From positions 1-42,225 of the forward strand of contig JAJZPE010000009.1 of the NCBI GenBank assembly GCA_021811325.1: a DNA stretch of 42,225 bases, in the 5' to 3' direction. Positions within the stretch are counted from its first letter, which is position 1. Every line of letters begins with the position of its first letter. Position numbers and translations under genes: made by a program. Source of the DNA: Bacillota bacterium. Lineage in GTDB: Bacteria > Bacillota > Sulfobacillia > JAJYWN01 > JAJZPE01. Below, one piece after another: positions 14,630 through 21,721 of the stretch. A model generated the notes under the pieces. It made no database searches, was not told where the DNA came from, and saw only the letters and a program-made list of their open reading frames with translations.

Positions 14630-15992
14630 TACTACTCCGTTAAGTGTCTGGCAGAATGACCGGCCTGCCGCAGGTCAGGCAGGAGCCAAGGCGGATCAGC
14701 AGTACCCGTTGCAGTTCTTTCTTGGCGCGTCGGAGGGTCCACCCAGAAGTTTTTTTTAGAGCGGAAGCCCTCCATCACCAGGAAGTCAAAGGCGGTCATC
14801 GCCAGGGTGACATGGTGATGCCAGCCGGCCCAGGAACGGCCCTCGAAGTGATCCAGTCCAAGATCGTCCTTCAGCTGCTGATAATTCTGCTCCACCCACC
14901 AGCGGATCTTGGCCCAGTACACCAGTTCTTGGAGCGGCGTGGATTCGGGCAGGTTGGAGAGCCAGAACTTCGTCGGCTCTGACGTGCCCGGCGGCCACTC
15001 GATCAGCAGCCATTCGACCGGTTCGGTCACCTTCCCACGCACATGCCCGTGCGATGGCTGCGCCCGGACCACGGCAAAGCGCCCCTCCATCGGGCCCTTG
15101 GTTCCTTCCCGCCAACGCACCTCCGCCCAGGCGTCCGCGGGAAGTGCCTTGGCTATTTCCAAGGCGTGTTCGGGCGATGCCAGGCGCTGTCGCGCGGGAG
15201 GACGACCCCGCCCGCGATAGGCCGGGAGAGGCTCTGAGGTCACCTGGTTGCGCCAGGTCCCCACATCACCCGTCACGCCGACCACATACCGCAACCCGCG
15301 CTCCCGCAGGCCGGCCCGGAAATCGGTGGTCACCCCATACCCGGCGTCGGCCACCACCACGGTCACCGGGATTCCCCATGACTTTGCGTGGTCGATCATC
15401 TCCAGGCCGATTTGCCATTTGCGTTTGAACGTGACGCCAGCGGGAATACCGGCCTTTCTCCGCCGCTCCGGGTCATCCACCCACTTCTCGGGAAGGTAGA
15501 GCTGGAAATCCAGCGGGAAACAACCTTCGTCCGTGGCGTAGTTGAGGCTCACCCCGATCTGGCAGTTGCCGACCTTGCCCAGGGTACCGGAATATTGGCG
15601 AGCCACGCCGACTGAATGGGCCCCCTTCTTCGGAAACCCCGTATCGTCGAGGATCCAAGCCGCCCGCGGGCTCGCCGCACGGATCATCTGCTCGGCCAAC
15701 ACCCGCCGTACCGGCATCCAATCCCAAGGGCTCTGGCTGACGAACTGCTGAAGGGCCTGTTCGTCCCCGCCGTAACGTTCGGCCATGCCGGCCGCCGTCT
15801 TTCTCCCTCCCTCCAACAGCAAACCCTGTACGTAGAACGCGCCCCACCGCCGCCGTTCCAACCGGCCAATCAGGGGCAGGATTGGTTCCAAGAAGCTCTC
15901 CAAACGGTCCCGGGCCTCTCGCAACGCTTTCTTGTCCATGCTCTCAACATAGCACACTTTTCCTCAATGTACAATCACTTAACGCAGTAGTA
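14630..15992 (-). mobile_element. IS701-family insertion sequence with CTAG target duplication
   Basis: The ends carry inverted repeats TACTACTCCGTTAAGTG (14630-14646) and, reversed, TACTACTGCGTTAAGTG (15976-15992), with one mismatch. Both sides are flanked by CTAG (14626-14629 and 15993-15996), the 4-bp duplication typical of IS701-family insertion. The 1363-bp element is filled by one transposase gene and looks intact and fairly recent. Confidence 0.88.
14632..15957 (-). CDS. IS701-family DDE transposase
   Basis: This transposase of 441 aa (435 if the ATG at 15939 is used) cuts and joins the element ends. Catalytic acids can be placed at DDTGFPKKG (first Asp), VVADAGYG (second Asp) and the LGLDHFEGRSWAGWHHH region (Glu), the IS701/IS4-like arrangement. 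The first possible start is a GTG just after GAGGAAAA; the ATG 18 nt later begins MDKKALREAR and is equally plausible. The stop codon TAG lies inside the terminal inverted repeat. Full length suggests a functional enzyme. Confidence 0.93.
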   Translation of the reverse strand: MCYVESMDKKALREARDRLESFLEPILPLIGRLERRRWGAFYVQGLLLEGGRKTAAGMAERYGGDEQALQQFVSQSPWDWMPVRRVLAEQMIRAASPRAAWILDDTGFPKKGAHSVGVARQYSGTLGKVGNCQIGVSLNYATDEGCFPLDFQLYLPEKWVDDPERRRKAGIPAGVTFKRKWQIGLEMIDHAKSWGIPVTVVVADAGYGVTTDFRAGLRERGLRYVVGVTGDVGTWRNQVTSEPLPAYRGRGRPPARQRLASPEHALEIAKALPADAWAEVRWREGTKGPMEGRFAVVRAQPSHGHVRGKVTEPVEWLLIEWPPGTSEPTKFWLSNLPESTPLQELVYWAKIRWWVEQNYQQLKDDLGLDHFEGRSWAGWHHHVTLAMTAFDFLVMEGFRSKKNFWVDPPTRQERTATGTADPPWLLPDLRQAGHSARHLTE

Positions 15993-16072
15993 CTAGGCCT
16001 CCTTCGTTTAAGTCCACTGGTTTTTAGCCCGGCGTATGGTCTTGCCGGCGGCTGACCGGTGCCGGTGAGGTC

Positions 16073-16101
16073 TTTCCGAACGTCCGGCAAAAGGCTATAA
16101 T
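16073..16101 (+). promoter_or_regulatory. Possible promoter of the coaB/coaC-like pair
   Basis: A perfect -10 box TATAAT lies at 16096-16101, 57 bp before the gene start. The -35 region 17 bp upstream (TTTCCG) is weak. Confidence 0.35.
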
Positions 16102-16158
16102 TACTTTACCAGGCTTGGTCCTGGGCTTTACGTGGGGAGTGGGAGGAGCAGGCCCGCA

Positions 16159-16962
16159 ATGGGGAACATCGATCACCGCGCCAAGGTCGACCGCGGCGCC
16201 ACGCCGGACACAACCGGAGCCACGCGCAACGTTACCGCAACCGGGCGTGCCCTGGGGGGACGAAAGGTCCTTGTGACTTCCGGACCTACCCGCGGCCCAA
16301 TTGACGCCGTCCGGTTCATCGGCAACAAGTCCACGGGGAAACTTGGGAGCGAAATCGCTTCCGAGGCCTTGCGACGCGGTGCTTCCGTGGTCTTTGTCTA
16401 TGGCAAGGACAGCCTCAGGCCCAGTGTGCCCCCGGAGGAAGCGGAGCGGTTCCGGGCGCGGGAGGTTGAGACGGTGGAGGACCTGGCGGCGGTAGCCCGA
16501 GAGGAACTGGAGTCGGGCCGGATCGACGTCGTCGTCCACGCCATGGCGGTCCTGGACTTTGCTCCCGCCGAATACCGCGACGAAAAGACCAAGTCCGACC
16601 GCGAAGAGTGGGTGATCCGGCTGGTCCGGACTCCCAAAGTCCTGGCCATGATAAAAGACTGGGACCCGGGGGTTTTCCTCGTCGGTTTCAAGCTCGAGTT
16701 TGACCGGACCCACGATGATCTCCTAGCCATCGGCCTTGACTCTCTGCGCCGCAACCGGGCTGATTTGGTGGTGGTGAACGATTTTACCACGGTGGAGAAA
16801 GGCGAACATGCCGCCTTCGTCGTTCATCCCGATGGCCGGTCGGAGGGACCTTTCGTAGGGAAAACAGCCATCGCCGCGGCTCTTCTCGACCGGGTTACCG
16901 CCGGCCTGGGGCAACTACGTACCGGATCAAGATGGAATAGGGGTGAGATGAGTGGACGATGA
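16159..16962 (+). CDS. Phosphopantothenoylcysteine synthetase (CoaB)-like protein, stand-alone
   Basis: This 267-aa protein is of the DFP C-terminal (CoaB) type, which ligates cysteine to 4'-phosphopantothenate in coenzyme A synthesis. After about 30 unstructured residues it shows VLVTSGPTRGPIDAVRFIGNKSTGKLGSEIASEALRRGA. Then come AMAVLDFAP, a charged KTKSDREEW loop, FLVGFKLE and VVNDFTTVEKGEHAAFVV, matching the order of CoaB elements. The start at ATG 16159 has GGAGGAG about 10 nt upstream; the GTG at 16132 has none. The usual bacterial enzyme is a CoaC-CoaB fusion in the order C then B; here the genes are split and B comes first, overlapping the next gene by 11 bp. It could serve CoA synthesis or a related ligation. 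Confidence 0.82.
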   Translation: MGNIDHRAKVDRGATPDTTGATRNVTATGRALGGRKVLVTSGPTRGPIDAVRFIGNKSTGKLGSEIASEALRRGASVVFVYGKDSLRPSVPPEEAERFRAREVETVEDLAAVAREELESGRIDVVVHAMAVLDFAPAEYRDEKTKSDREEWVIRLVRTPKVLAMIKDWDPGVFLVGFKLEFDRTHDDLLAIGLDSLRRNRADLVVVNDFTTVEKGEHAAFVVHPDGRSEGPFVGKTAIAAALLDRVTAGLGQLRTGSRWNRGEMSGR

Positions 16963-17527
16963 CCAGCTGCCGCTTGCCGGGAAGAACATTCTGCTCGGGG
17001 TCACCGGGGGCATCGCCGCCTATAAGGCTGCCGGCCTCGCCAGCAGGCTTAAGCAAATGGGTGCCAACCTTGACGTGGTCATGACCAGGAACGCCACGGA
17101 GTTCATCGCCCCTCTGACCTTCCAGACCCTGGTCAAGAGCCAGGTCTTTGTGGACATGTGGGCTCCGGTGCGCGTCTGGGAAGTCGAGCACGTGGCCATG
17201 GCTGACCGCTGCCACCTGGCCCTCATCGCTCCGGCGACGGCCAACATCATCGGCAAGATCGCGGGCGGCATCGCCGACGACATGCTTTCCACCGTGATCA
17301 TGGCCATTAACCTGCGTTGCCCGGTGGTGATCGCCCCGGCAATGAATGTTAACATGTACGAGAACCCCATCGTCCAGGCGAACATCGCCAAGCTGACCGG
17401 GCTGGGCTACCGGTTCGTGGAGCCGGATATCGGGCGGCTGGCGGAGGGGTATGAAGGGAAGGGCCGCTTTCCGAAGGATGAGACTATCGTGGCGGAAGTC
17501 CAAACGGCATTGGGGCTGCGTGGCTAG
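16952..17527 (+). CDS. CoaC/UbiX-like flavoprotein (HFCD family), active Cys replaced
   Basis: This 191-aa flavoprotein has GKNILLGVTGGIAAYKAAGLASRLKQ at the N-terminus, the FMN-binding pattern of phosphopantothenoylcysteine decarboxylases. VEHVAMADRCHLALIAPATANIIGKIAGGIADDMLS includes the catalytic His. PAMNVNMYENP matches the PxMNxxM substrate clamp. In the recognition loop the usual LACGxxGxGR reads LAEGYEGKGR, so the cysteine used by CoaC to finish the reaction is Glu here. Decarboxylation may be altered or absent. It begins at GTG inside the end of the coaB-like gene, with GGGGTGAG upstream. An IS3-family element lies 29 bp after its stop. Confidence 0.82.
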   Translation: MDDDQLPLAGKNILLGVTGGIAAYKAAGLASRLKQMGANLDVVMTRNATEFIAPLTFQTLVKSQVFVDMWAPVRVWEVEHVAMADRCHLALIAPATANIIGKIAGGIADDMLSTVIMAINLRCPVVIAPAMNVNMYENPIVQANIAKLTGLGYRFVEPDIGRLAEGYEGKGRFPKDETIVAEVQTALGLRG

Positions 17528-17599
17528 CGCCGGCCACTCCCAACGTGCGAACGACTGGTCTTGCCCCGGTTTCGTAGACAGGTTTCGACTTGGGTTTTC

Positions 17600-18457
17600 T
17601 TACGCTGCCTTCTCTGCTGGAACCCGTTCTTCGTATTCCGTGGGGGACGAGTAACCGAGACCTGAGTGTAGCCGCTGGTGGTTGTAGAAGACCTCGATCC
17701 ACTCAAAGATCGCCTGTGTCGCCTCGGCCCGGCTCCGCCAGGTCCGCCCATCAATCAGCTCCGCCTTGAGCGTCGCGAAGAAGGTCTCCGCTACCGCGTT
17801 GTCAAGGCGTTCACCCTTCCGGCTCATCGAGGCGGTGATCCCGGCGCCGGCCAGGGCCACCCGGTAGGCCGCCGAGGTGTACTGGCAGCCGCGGTCGGTA
17901 TGGTGCACAAGCTCCCCCGGCCGGGGGCGACGACGACGGATGGCCATGTCCAGGGCACTCAGGGCCAGCTCCGCGCGCAGGTGGTCGGCCATCGACCAGC
18001 CCACAATCCGCCGCGTGTAGCAGTCCATGAGCGTCGCCAGGTACAACCAGCCCTCCTGGGTCGGCACATAGGTGATGTCGCCGAACCAGAGCCGGTCCGG
18101 AGCCTCGGCCACGAAGTTCTGGGCCACCAGGTTGGGGGCGACCGGCGCCCCGGGGTCGACGACCGTTGTCCGCACCCGGCGTCGTGACCGGCTGATGCCG
18201 ACAAGGTCGCTCGTCCGCATCAGCCGGGCGACCCGCTTCAGCGAGATGGCCACGCCTTCCATGGCAAGCTTGGCGCGCACCCTGGGCGTCCCGTAGGTCC
18301 CCCGGCTGGCTCGGTGGATGGAGCGGATGCGCTCTGTCAGGGCCGCGTCCTTCCGGGCCCTCTGGGACGGACCCCGCTTCCGCCAGGCGTAATACCCGGC
18401 CCGTGAAACCGTCAGCACCCGGCACATGAGCGAAACCGCATGATACGCCTTCTCCAC
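17600..18457 (-). CDS. IS3-family transposase OrfB (integrase domain)
   Basis: This 285-aa frame carries the rve-type catalytic core. It has an N-terminal HTH_21 region (RIRSIHRASRGTYGTPRVRAKL) and a core with LWFGDITYVPT (first Asp), VHHTDRGCQYTS (second Asp) and NAVAETFFATLKAE (Glu). The tail ends IEVFYNHQRLHSGLGYSSPTEYE. In IS3 elements OrfB is made as an OrfAB fusion by -1 frameshifting. The A7 run in orfA is in the right frame for that, but a TAG at 18470-18472 closes the shifted frame. Only the GTG at 18457 is left as a start. It may therefore be poorly expressed or inactive. Confidence 0.88.
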   Translation of the reverse strand: MEKAYHAVSLMCRVLTVSRAGYYAWRKRGPSQRARKDAALTERIRSIHRASRGTYGTPRVRAKLAMEGVAISLKRVARLMRTSDLVGISRSRRRVRTTVVDPGAPVAPNLVAQNFVAEAPDRLWFGDITYVPTQEGWLYLATLMDCYTRRIVGWSMADHLRAELALSALDMAIRRRRPRPGELVHHTDRGCQYTSAAYRVALAGAGITASMSRKGERLDNAVAETFFATLKAELIDGRTWRSRAEATQAIFEWIEVFYNHQRLHSGLGYSSPTEYEERVPAEKAA

Positions 18458-18477
18458 CTCGATGAACCGCTACCGGC

Positions 18478-18777
18478 TCACCGGGTCTCGCTCTCCTTCG
18501 CGAAGAAGGCCGCGGCTTTTTTTAGGATCTCGCGCTCCTCGCGCAGCACTCTGATCTCCCGCCGTAGCCGCTGCAACTCCGCCTTTTCATCGGTGGTCAG
18601 ATCGCCCGGCCGCCCACGGCCGGCGTCCGTTTCCGCCTGACGAACCCAGTGCCGCAGCCCCTCGCTCGAGATTCCCAGTTCCCTCGCGACCTCGAGGATC
18701 GACTTACCGCTCGTCCTTACCAGCTCAACAGCCTGAGACCGGAACTCTGCGGGATACGGGGGATGGCTTCTTGGCAT
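18478..18777 (-). CDS. IS3-family transposase OrfA (HTH and leucine zipper)
   Basis: This 99-aa protein has an HTH_Tnp_1 domain (YPAEFRSQAVELVRTSGKSILEVARELGISSEGLRHWV) and a C-terminal heptad helix (LQRLRREIRVLREEREILKKAAAFF), the usual OrfA design for end recognition. An A7 slippery run lies at 18517-18523 within ILKKAAAF. The ATG at 18777 is chosen over the GTG at 18786. Confidence 0.88.
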   Translation of the reverse strand: MPRSHPPYPAEFRSQAVELVRTSGKSILEVARELGISSEGLRHWVRQAETDAGRGRPGDLTTDEKAELQRLRREIRVLREEREILKKAAAFFAKESETR

Positions 18778-18936
18778 GGACCCCACCCTTTCCAGACTTC
18801 CCTACACCCCCAAGTGTAGGGTTGTCCACGAAAGTGGGTCAAGTCCACCACTCCGGAAAGTCACCTGCCGAGCTCCGTTAGCCTTCACCGGTCGTGTCGC
18901 CAAATTGTCGCCAAAATACCAGTATATGGCTAGACA

Positions 18937-18982
18937 AGAAGAAGGCGAGTCACAGACTCAGGTCTGTAGCTCGCCTTCTTCT
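18937..18982 (-). terminator. Long stem-loop ending the thrS-to-yqzL side transcripts
   Basis: AGAAGAAGGCGAG pairs with CTCGCCTTCTTCT (13 bp), with a nested ACAGAC/GTCTGT stem. It begins 14 bp after the yqzL-like stop codon on the minus strand and its 3' arm is U-rich (CTTCTTCTTGTCTA). A terminator is likely, although the T tract is interrupted. Confidence 0.55.
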
Positions 18983-18995
18983 CGCAGGCAGTGAT

Positions 18996-19079
18996 CTATG
19001 GTGTCGAGAACCTCTTGTAGAGCAGATAGGCGGTGATAGAGCCGGTGGTCTCAAAGATCTTCCAGAACAACTGGGCCAT
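18996..19079 (-). CDS. YqzL-like micro-protein
   Basis: This 27-codon gene is too short for the ORF track. Its product MAQLFWKIFETTGSITAYLL-type peptide matches the pattern of Firmicutes YqzL-like proteins (W-x-F-x-x-TG-x-I-x-x-YLLYK). Function is unknown; relatives are conserved in spore formers. GTGAGG lies 11 nt upstream of the chosen ATG; an ATG at 19088 would add three residues. It lies downstream of the TrmH gene and before a stem-loop terminator. The match is made from memory of the pattern, so identity is probable, not certain. Confidence 0.7.
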   Translation of the reverse strand: MAQLFWKIFETTGSITAYLLYKRFSTP

Positions 19080-19166
19080 CAAGACCATTGCCTCACTACC
19101 CTTCCGCACCTTATGGCTCTGACGTCCACGATTATAACATGGCGCTGTTTGGGCTGGCAAGTTTCG

Positions 19167-20015
19167 TTATGTCAACCCTCGCTGACGGACCACCTCGTAG
19201 AGCAAGATTGACGCAGCTACTGCGGCATTCAGTGACTCCGTCGGGCCGGGCATGGCGATGGTCGCTTTCCGGTCAACCAGGGCCAGCCACTCCGGGGAGA
19301 CCCCGCTCCCCTCGTTGCCGACGATGATGGCCACGGGTCCGCGCAGGTTCAGGGATGAAAGCCGCTCGCCGCCGGCGGCGACGGCCGCGACCATGGTCAG
19401 GCCGGCCCGCTTGAGCTCCCGGGCGGTGGCCACCTGGTCGCGCGCTTCGGCGGCCGGGACCCGGAAAGCCGCGCCCATGCTTGCCCGGAGAACCTTGGGC
19501 TGGCGCATGGCCGCCGTGCCGGAGCCGGCGACCACCCCGCCGGCGCCGAAGGCCTCGGCGGAACGCAGGACCGTCCCGACGTTCCCCGGGTCCTGCACGG
19601 CGTCGAGGACGACGACCAAGGGCGGCCCGCCGGGGCCGGCCCTGGCGGCCAGATCGGCCACGTCGCCGGCGCCCTGGGCCGGGCCGGCGCCTTCGCCTGG
19701 CCCGCCCTCGCGGGCCACGGCGATAACCCCCTGCGGGGTCTCCGTCTCGGCCAGCTCGCTGAAGACCGCCGCCGGCACCTCGATCACGTCCACTCCAGAT
19801 CGTTCGAGACCGGCGAGGAGCGCGCCGAGCCGCTCGCCGCGATCGGCGCCCTCGGTCACCACGGCCGCCTCGAGCCTGACCCGCGCCCGCACGGCCTCTT
19901 CGACCAGCCGGACGCCTTCGACGAGGTAGCGGCTTTCCTTCTCCCGGCCGTGGGCGGTCTTCAGCTTGAAGAGCCCTTTGATGAAGGGGTTCTGCCGGCT
20001 CGCCAGGGAACGCAT
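19167..20015 (-). CDS. TrmH/SpoU-family RNA 2'-O-methyltransferase
   Basis: This 282-aa SPOUT-class enzyme methylates a ribose 2'-OH of rRNA or tRNA with S-adenosylmethionine. The N-terminal substrate-binding domain begins NPFIKGLFKLKTAHGREKESRYLVEGVRLVEEA. The catalytic knot shows DAVQDPGNVGTVLRSAEAFGA (motif 1), AIIVGNEGSGVSPE (motif 2) and PGPTESLNAAVAASILLYEVVRQR (motif 3). A Gly/Ala/Pro-rich linker joins the two parts. GGAGG is 9 nt before ATG 20015; the longer ORF starts at a GTG without RBS. It follows rplT, the classical Firmicutes place for this gene. The exact target nucleotide cannot be inferred. Confidence 0.93.
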   Translation of the reverse strand: MRSLASRQNPFIKGLFKLKTAHGREKESRYLVEGVRLVEEAVRARVRLEAAVVTEGADRGERLGALLAGLERSGVDVIEVPAAVFSELAETETPQGVIAVAREGGPGEGAGPAQGAGDVADLAARAGPGGPPLVVVLDAVQDPGNVGTVLRSAEAFGAGGVVAGSGTAAMRQPKVLRASMGAAFRVPAAEARDQVATARELKRAGLTMVAAVAAGGERLSSLNLRGPVAIIVGNEGSGVSPEWLALVDRKATIAMPGPTESLNAAVAASILLYEVVRQRGLT

Positions 20016-20081
20016 CCTCCCGGCCTCCTTCAACAAGAAAAGTTGCGCCGGAGGCACAACTTTCCGCTCGATTCTATGGTC

Positions 20082-20441
20082 CTAAGCCCCCAGGGCTTGC
20101 TTTGCCCGCGCGGCCAATTGGCCGAAGGCCCGCCCATCGTTGACCGCCAGGTCGGCCAGCATCTTCCGGTTGACCTCGACCCCGGCCTTCTTGAGCCCGT
20201 TGATCATCCGGCTGTAGGAAAGGCCGTTGGAACGGGCGGCGGCGTTGATCCGGGCGATCCAGAGCTTGCGGAAGTCGCCCTTCTTCTTGCGGCGATGCGC
20301 CCGCGCGTATGACAGCGCGTGCATGACGGTTTCGTTGGCCACTCGGAAGAGCTTCGATTTGGTGCCGCGGTAGCCGCGGGCCAGGTGGAGGATCTTCTTA
20401 TGGCGCCTCCGCGCCGTGACGCCTCTCTTAACTCTTGCCAT
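20082..20441 (-). CDS. rplT: 50S ribosomal protein L20
   Basis: This 119-aa L20 (bL20) begins [18 protein letters not shown] with the long basic N-terminal extension that binds 23S rRNA. It continues with [23 protein letters not shown] and the C-terminal globular part ([18 protein letters not shown]). L20 is also the repressor of its own infC-rpmI-rplT operon by binding the infC leader. Length is exactly normal. It is the third gene of that operon. Confidence 0.98.
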   Translation of the reverse strand: MARVKRGVTARRRHKKILHLARGYRGTKSKLFRVANETVMHALSYARAHRRKKKGDFRKLWIARINAAARSNGLSYSRMINGLKKAGVEVNRKMLADLAVNDGRAFGQLAARAKQALGA

Positions 20442-20503
20442 GGACTACACCTCCTGGAACCTTGGGTCCGCTTCAGGACCCCTCACTCAGCCTCGGGCCT
20501 GGA

Positions 20504-20701
20504 TTAACGGTAAGGCAAAAGCTTGCTGACCCGGCGCCGGTCGGCCGAACTGACCATGCCGTCCTGGCGCAGGCTGCGCTTCCTCTTGGCGCTCTTGACT
20601 TCGAGCTTGTGGCTCTTGTAGGCCTTGGTCCGCTTGACCCGGCCCGTCCCGGTCACCTTCATCCGCTTCGTGGCGCCCTTGTGAGTCTTCATCTTGGGCA
20701 T
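20504..20701 (-). CDS. rpmI: 50S ribosomal protein L35
   Basis: This is a 65-aa bL35, highly basic, with the family start [31 protein letters not shown] and end [11 protein letters not shown]. It lies between infC (128 bp upstream) and rplT (62 bp downstream) as in most bacteria. The GGAGGTCGGGAT region before the ATG supplies the RBS. Confidence 0.98.
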   Translation of the reverse strand: MPKMKTHKGATKRMKVTGTGRVKRTKAYKSHKLEVKSAKRKRSLRQDGMVSSADRRRVSKLLPYR

Positions 20702-20829
20702 ATCCCGACCTCCTGTCTTGAACCCGTTGCCTCAAACCCGTCCCGGCAGCGGCCCGCCCGGGCACACAGGTATCCTGCCGTGTCCACCGGCCCGCCGAAG
20801 GGTGCGACAGCACCAAAGCCCGCTCCCGG

Positions 20830-21357
20830 CTACTCCGCCTGTTGTTGAGCCTGCTTGGGAGCGAGGATCATGATCAGGTGGCGTCCCTCGAGATGCGCGT
20901 CCCGCTCGACGATGCAGAGGTCCGCGCAGTCCTCGACCATCCTTCTCAGGAGGGCCTGGCCGATGTCGGCGTGGACGATCTCGCGGCCGCGGAACATGAT
21001 CGTCGCCTTGACCTTGTCCCCCTCGCGGAGGAACTTCTGGGCGCTCCGGAGCCTGACCTGGAAGTCGTGCTCCTCGATGTTCGGCCGCATGCGGACTTCC
21101 TTCATCTCGAGGGTCTTCTGCTTCTTCTTGGTCTCCCGCTCACGCTTCGCCATCTCATACTTGAACCGGCCGTAGTCCAAGACCCGGCAAACGGGCGGCT
21201 TAGCGCTCGGCGCCACCTCGACTAAGTCCAGGTTCTGCTCAAAGGCCACGCGGATGGCCTCACGAAGCGGCATCACGCCCAACTTGTCGCCGTTGGCGTT
21301 GATGACCAGCACCTCGCGAGCCCGGATCTCGTCGTTGATCCTTAAGTCTTTGGCGAT
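20830..21357 (-). CDS. infC: Translation initiation factor IF-3 with ATC start codon
   Basis: This 175-aa IF-3 prevents premature subunit joining and checks start codons. The N-domain reads MAKDLRINDEIRAREVLVINANGDKLGV. The C-domain includes RMRPNIEEHDFQVRLRSAQKFLREGDKVKATIMFRGRE. The ORF track starts at an internal GTG (21312), which would delete the conserved INDEIRAREV segment. In frame there is no ATG, GTG or TTG upstream before a TGA, but an ATC at 21355-21357 sits 8 nt after GGAGGT, so ATC is the start. Rare AUU/AUC starts are known for infC and let IF-3 repress its own synthesis. It is first in the infC-rpmI-rplT operon behind an L20-type leader. Confidence 0.95.
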   Translation of the reverse strand: MAKDLRINDEIRAREVLVINANGDKLGVMPLREAIRVAFEQNLDLVEVAPSAKPPVCRVLDYGRFKYEMAKRERETKKKQKTLEMKEVRMRPNIEEHDFQVRLRSAQKFLREGDKVKATIMFRGREIVHADIGQALLRRMVEDCADLCIVERDAHLEGRHLIMILAPKQAQQQAE

Positions 21358-21560
21358 GACCCTTCACCTCCAGGATTTTGACACTCGCCAAAAAAGAAAA
21401 GCGGGTCCTTTGGAACCCGCTTCTTCCGCTCTCAGGCGGTGCTACACGCTGACCAGCTGACTTGGTCCGAGAACCCTCTGAGCAACCGGCCGTGGCCGGC
21501 GCTAGGGGGTGAGAAGCGGGTGCTTCTTCTTGATGGACAACCCGGCTATTCGGTTGAAAC
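21358..21560 (-). promoter_or_regulatory. infC operon leader, L20-leader type
   Basis: A leader of about 200 nt separates the promoter from infC. It contains GC-rich pairing elements (GCACCCGCTTCTCACCC, CCGGCCACGGCCGG) and ends in an intrinsic terminator 33 nt before the infC start. This layout matches Firmicutes infC leaders, where L20 binding promotes termination. The family call is by position and layout, not by a covariance model. Confidence 0.65.
21390..21420 (-). terminator. Attenuator terminator in the infC leader
   Basis: On the minus strand GCGGGTTCC and GGACCCGC form a stem with one bulged T. It is followed by TTTTCTTTTTT. It lies inside the leader between promoter and infC start, so it acts as an attenuator. 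Confidence 0.85.
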
Positions 21561-21566
21561 GTTCAC

Positions 21567-21595
21567 AGTATAGCATGGAACCGCGCTGCAGACAA
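21567..21595 (-). promoter_or_regulatory. Promoter of infC-rpmI-rplT
   Basis: TTGTCT (21590-21595) and TATACT (21567-21572) on the minus strand are separated by 17 bp. Confidence 0.7.
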
Positions 21596-21663
21596 GGCTT
21601 TTTCCGGCGCGGGGCGATACTGGCCGCCCGGCCGGTGACTGCGACGGGATGTAAGTCAAGAAA

Positions 21664-21688
21664 ATGAAAGCCCACTGGGGGCTTTCAT
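21664..21688 (-). terminator. Terminator after the RRM gene
   Basis: ATGAAAGCCC and GGGCTTTCAT form a 10-bp stem with a 5-nt loop, followed on the minus strand by TTTTCTTGACTT. It lies 33 bp past the RRM stop codon and separates it from the infC promoter. Confidence 0.8.
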
Positions 21689-21721
21689 CCTTGGTCGATG
21701 GTCTCTCTGATGGTGCAGCTC

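Larger units (their letters stand above)
17556..18847 (-). mobile_element. IS3-family insertion sequence
   Basis: Imperfect terminal repeats start TGGTCTTGCCCCGGTTTCGTAGACA at the left (17556-17580). The reversed right end reads TGGACTTGACCCACTTTCGTGGACA (18823-18847). The TG...CA ends suit IS3. Two overlapping-type ORFs fill the 1292 bp. No 3-bp target duplication is evident, which suggests an old insertion or later recombination. Confidence 0.85.
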
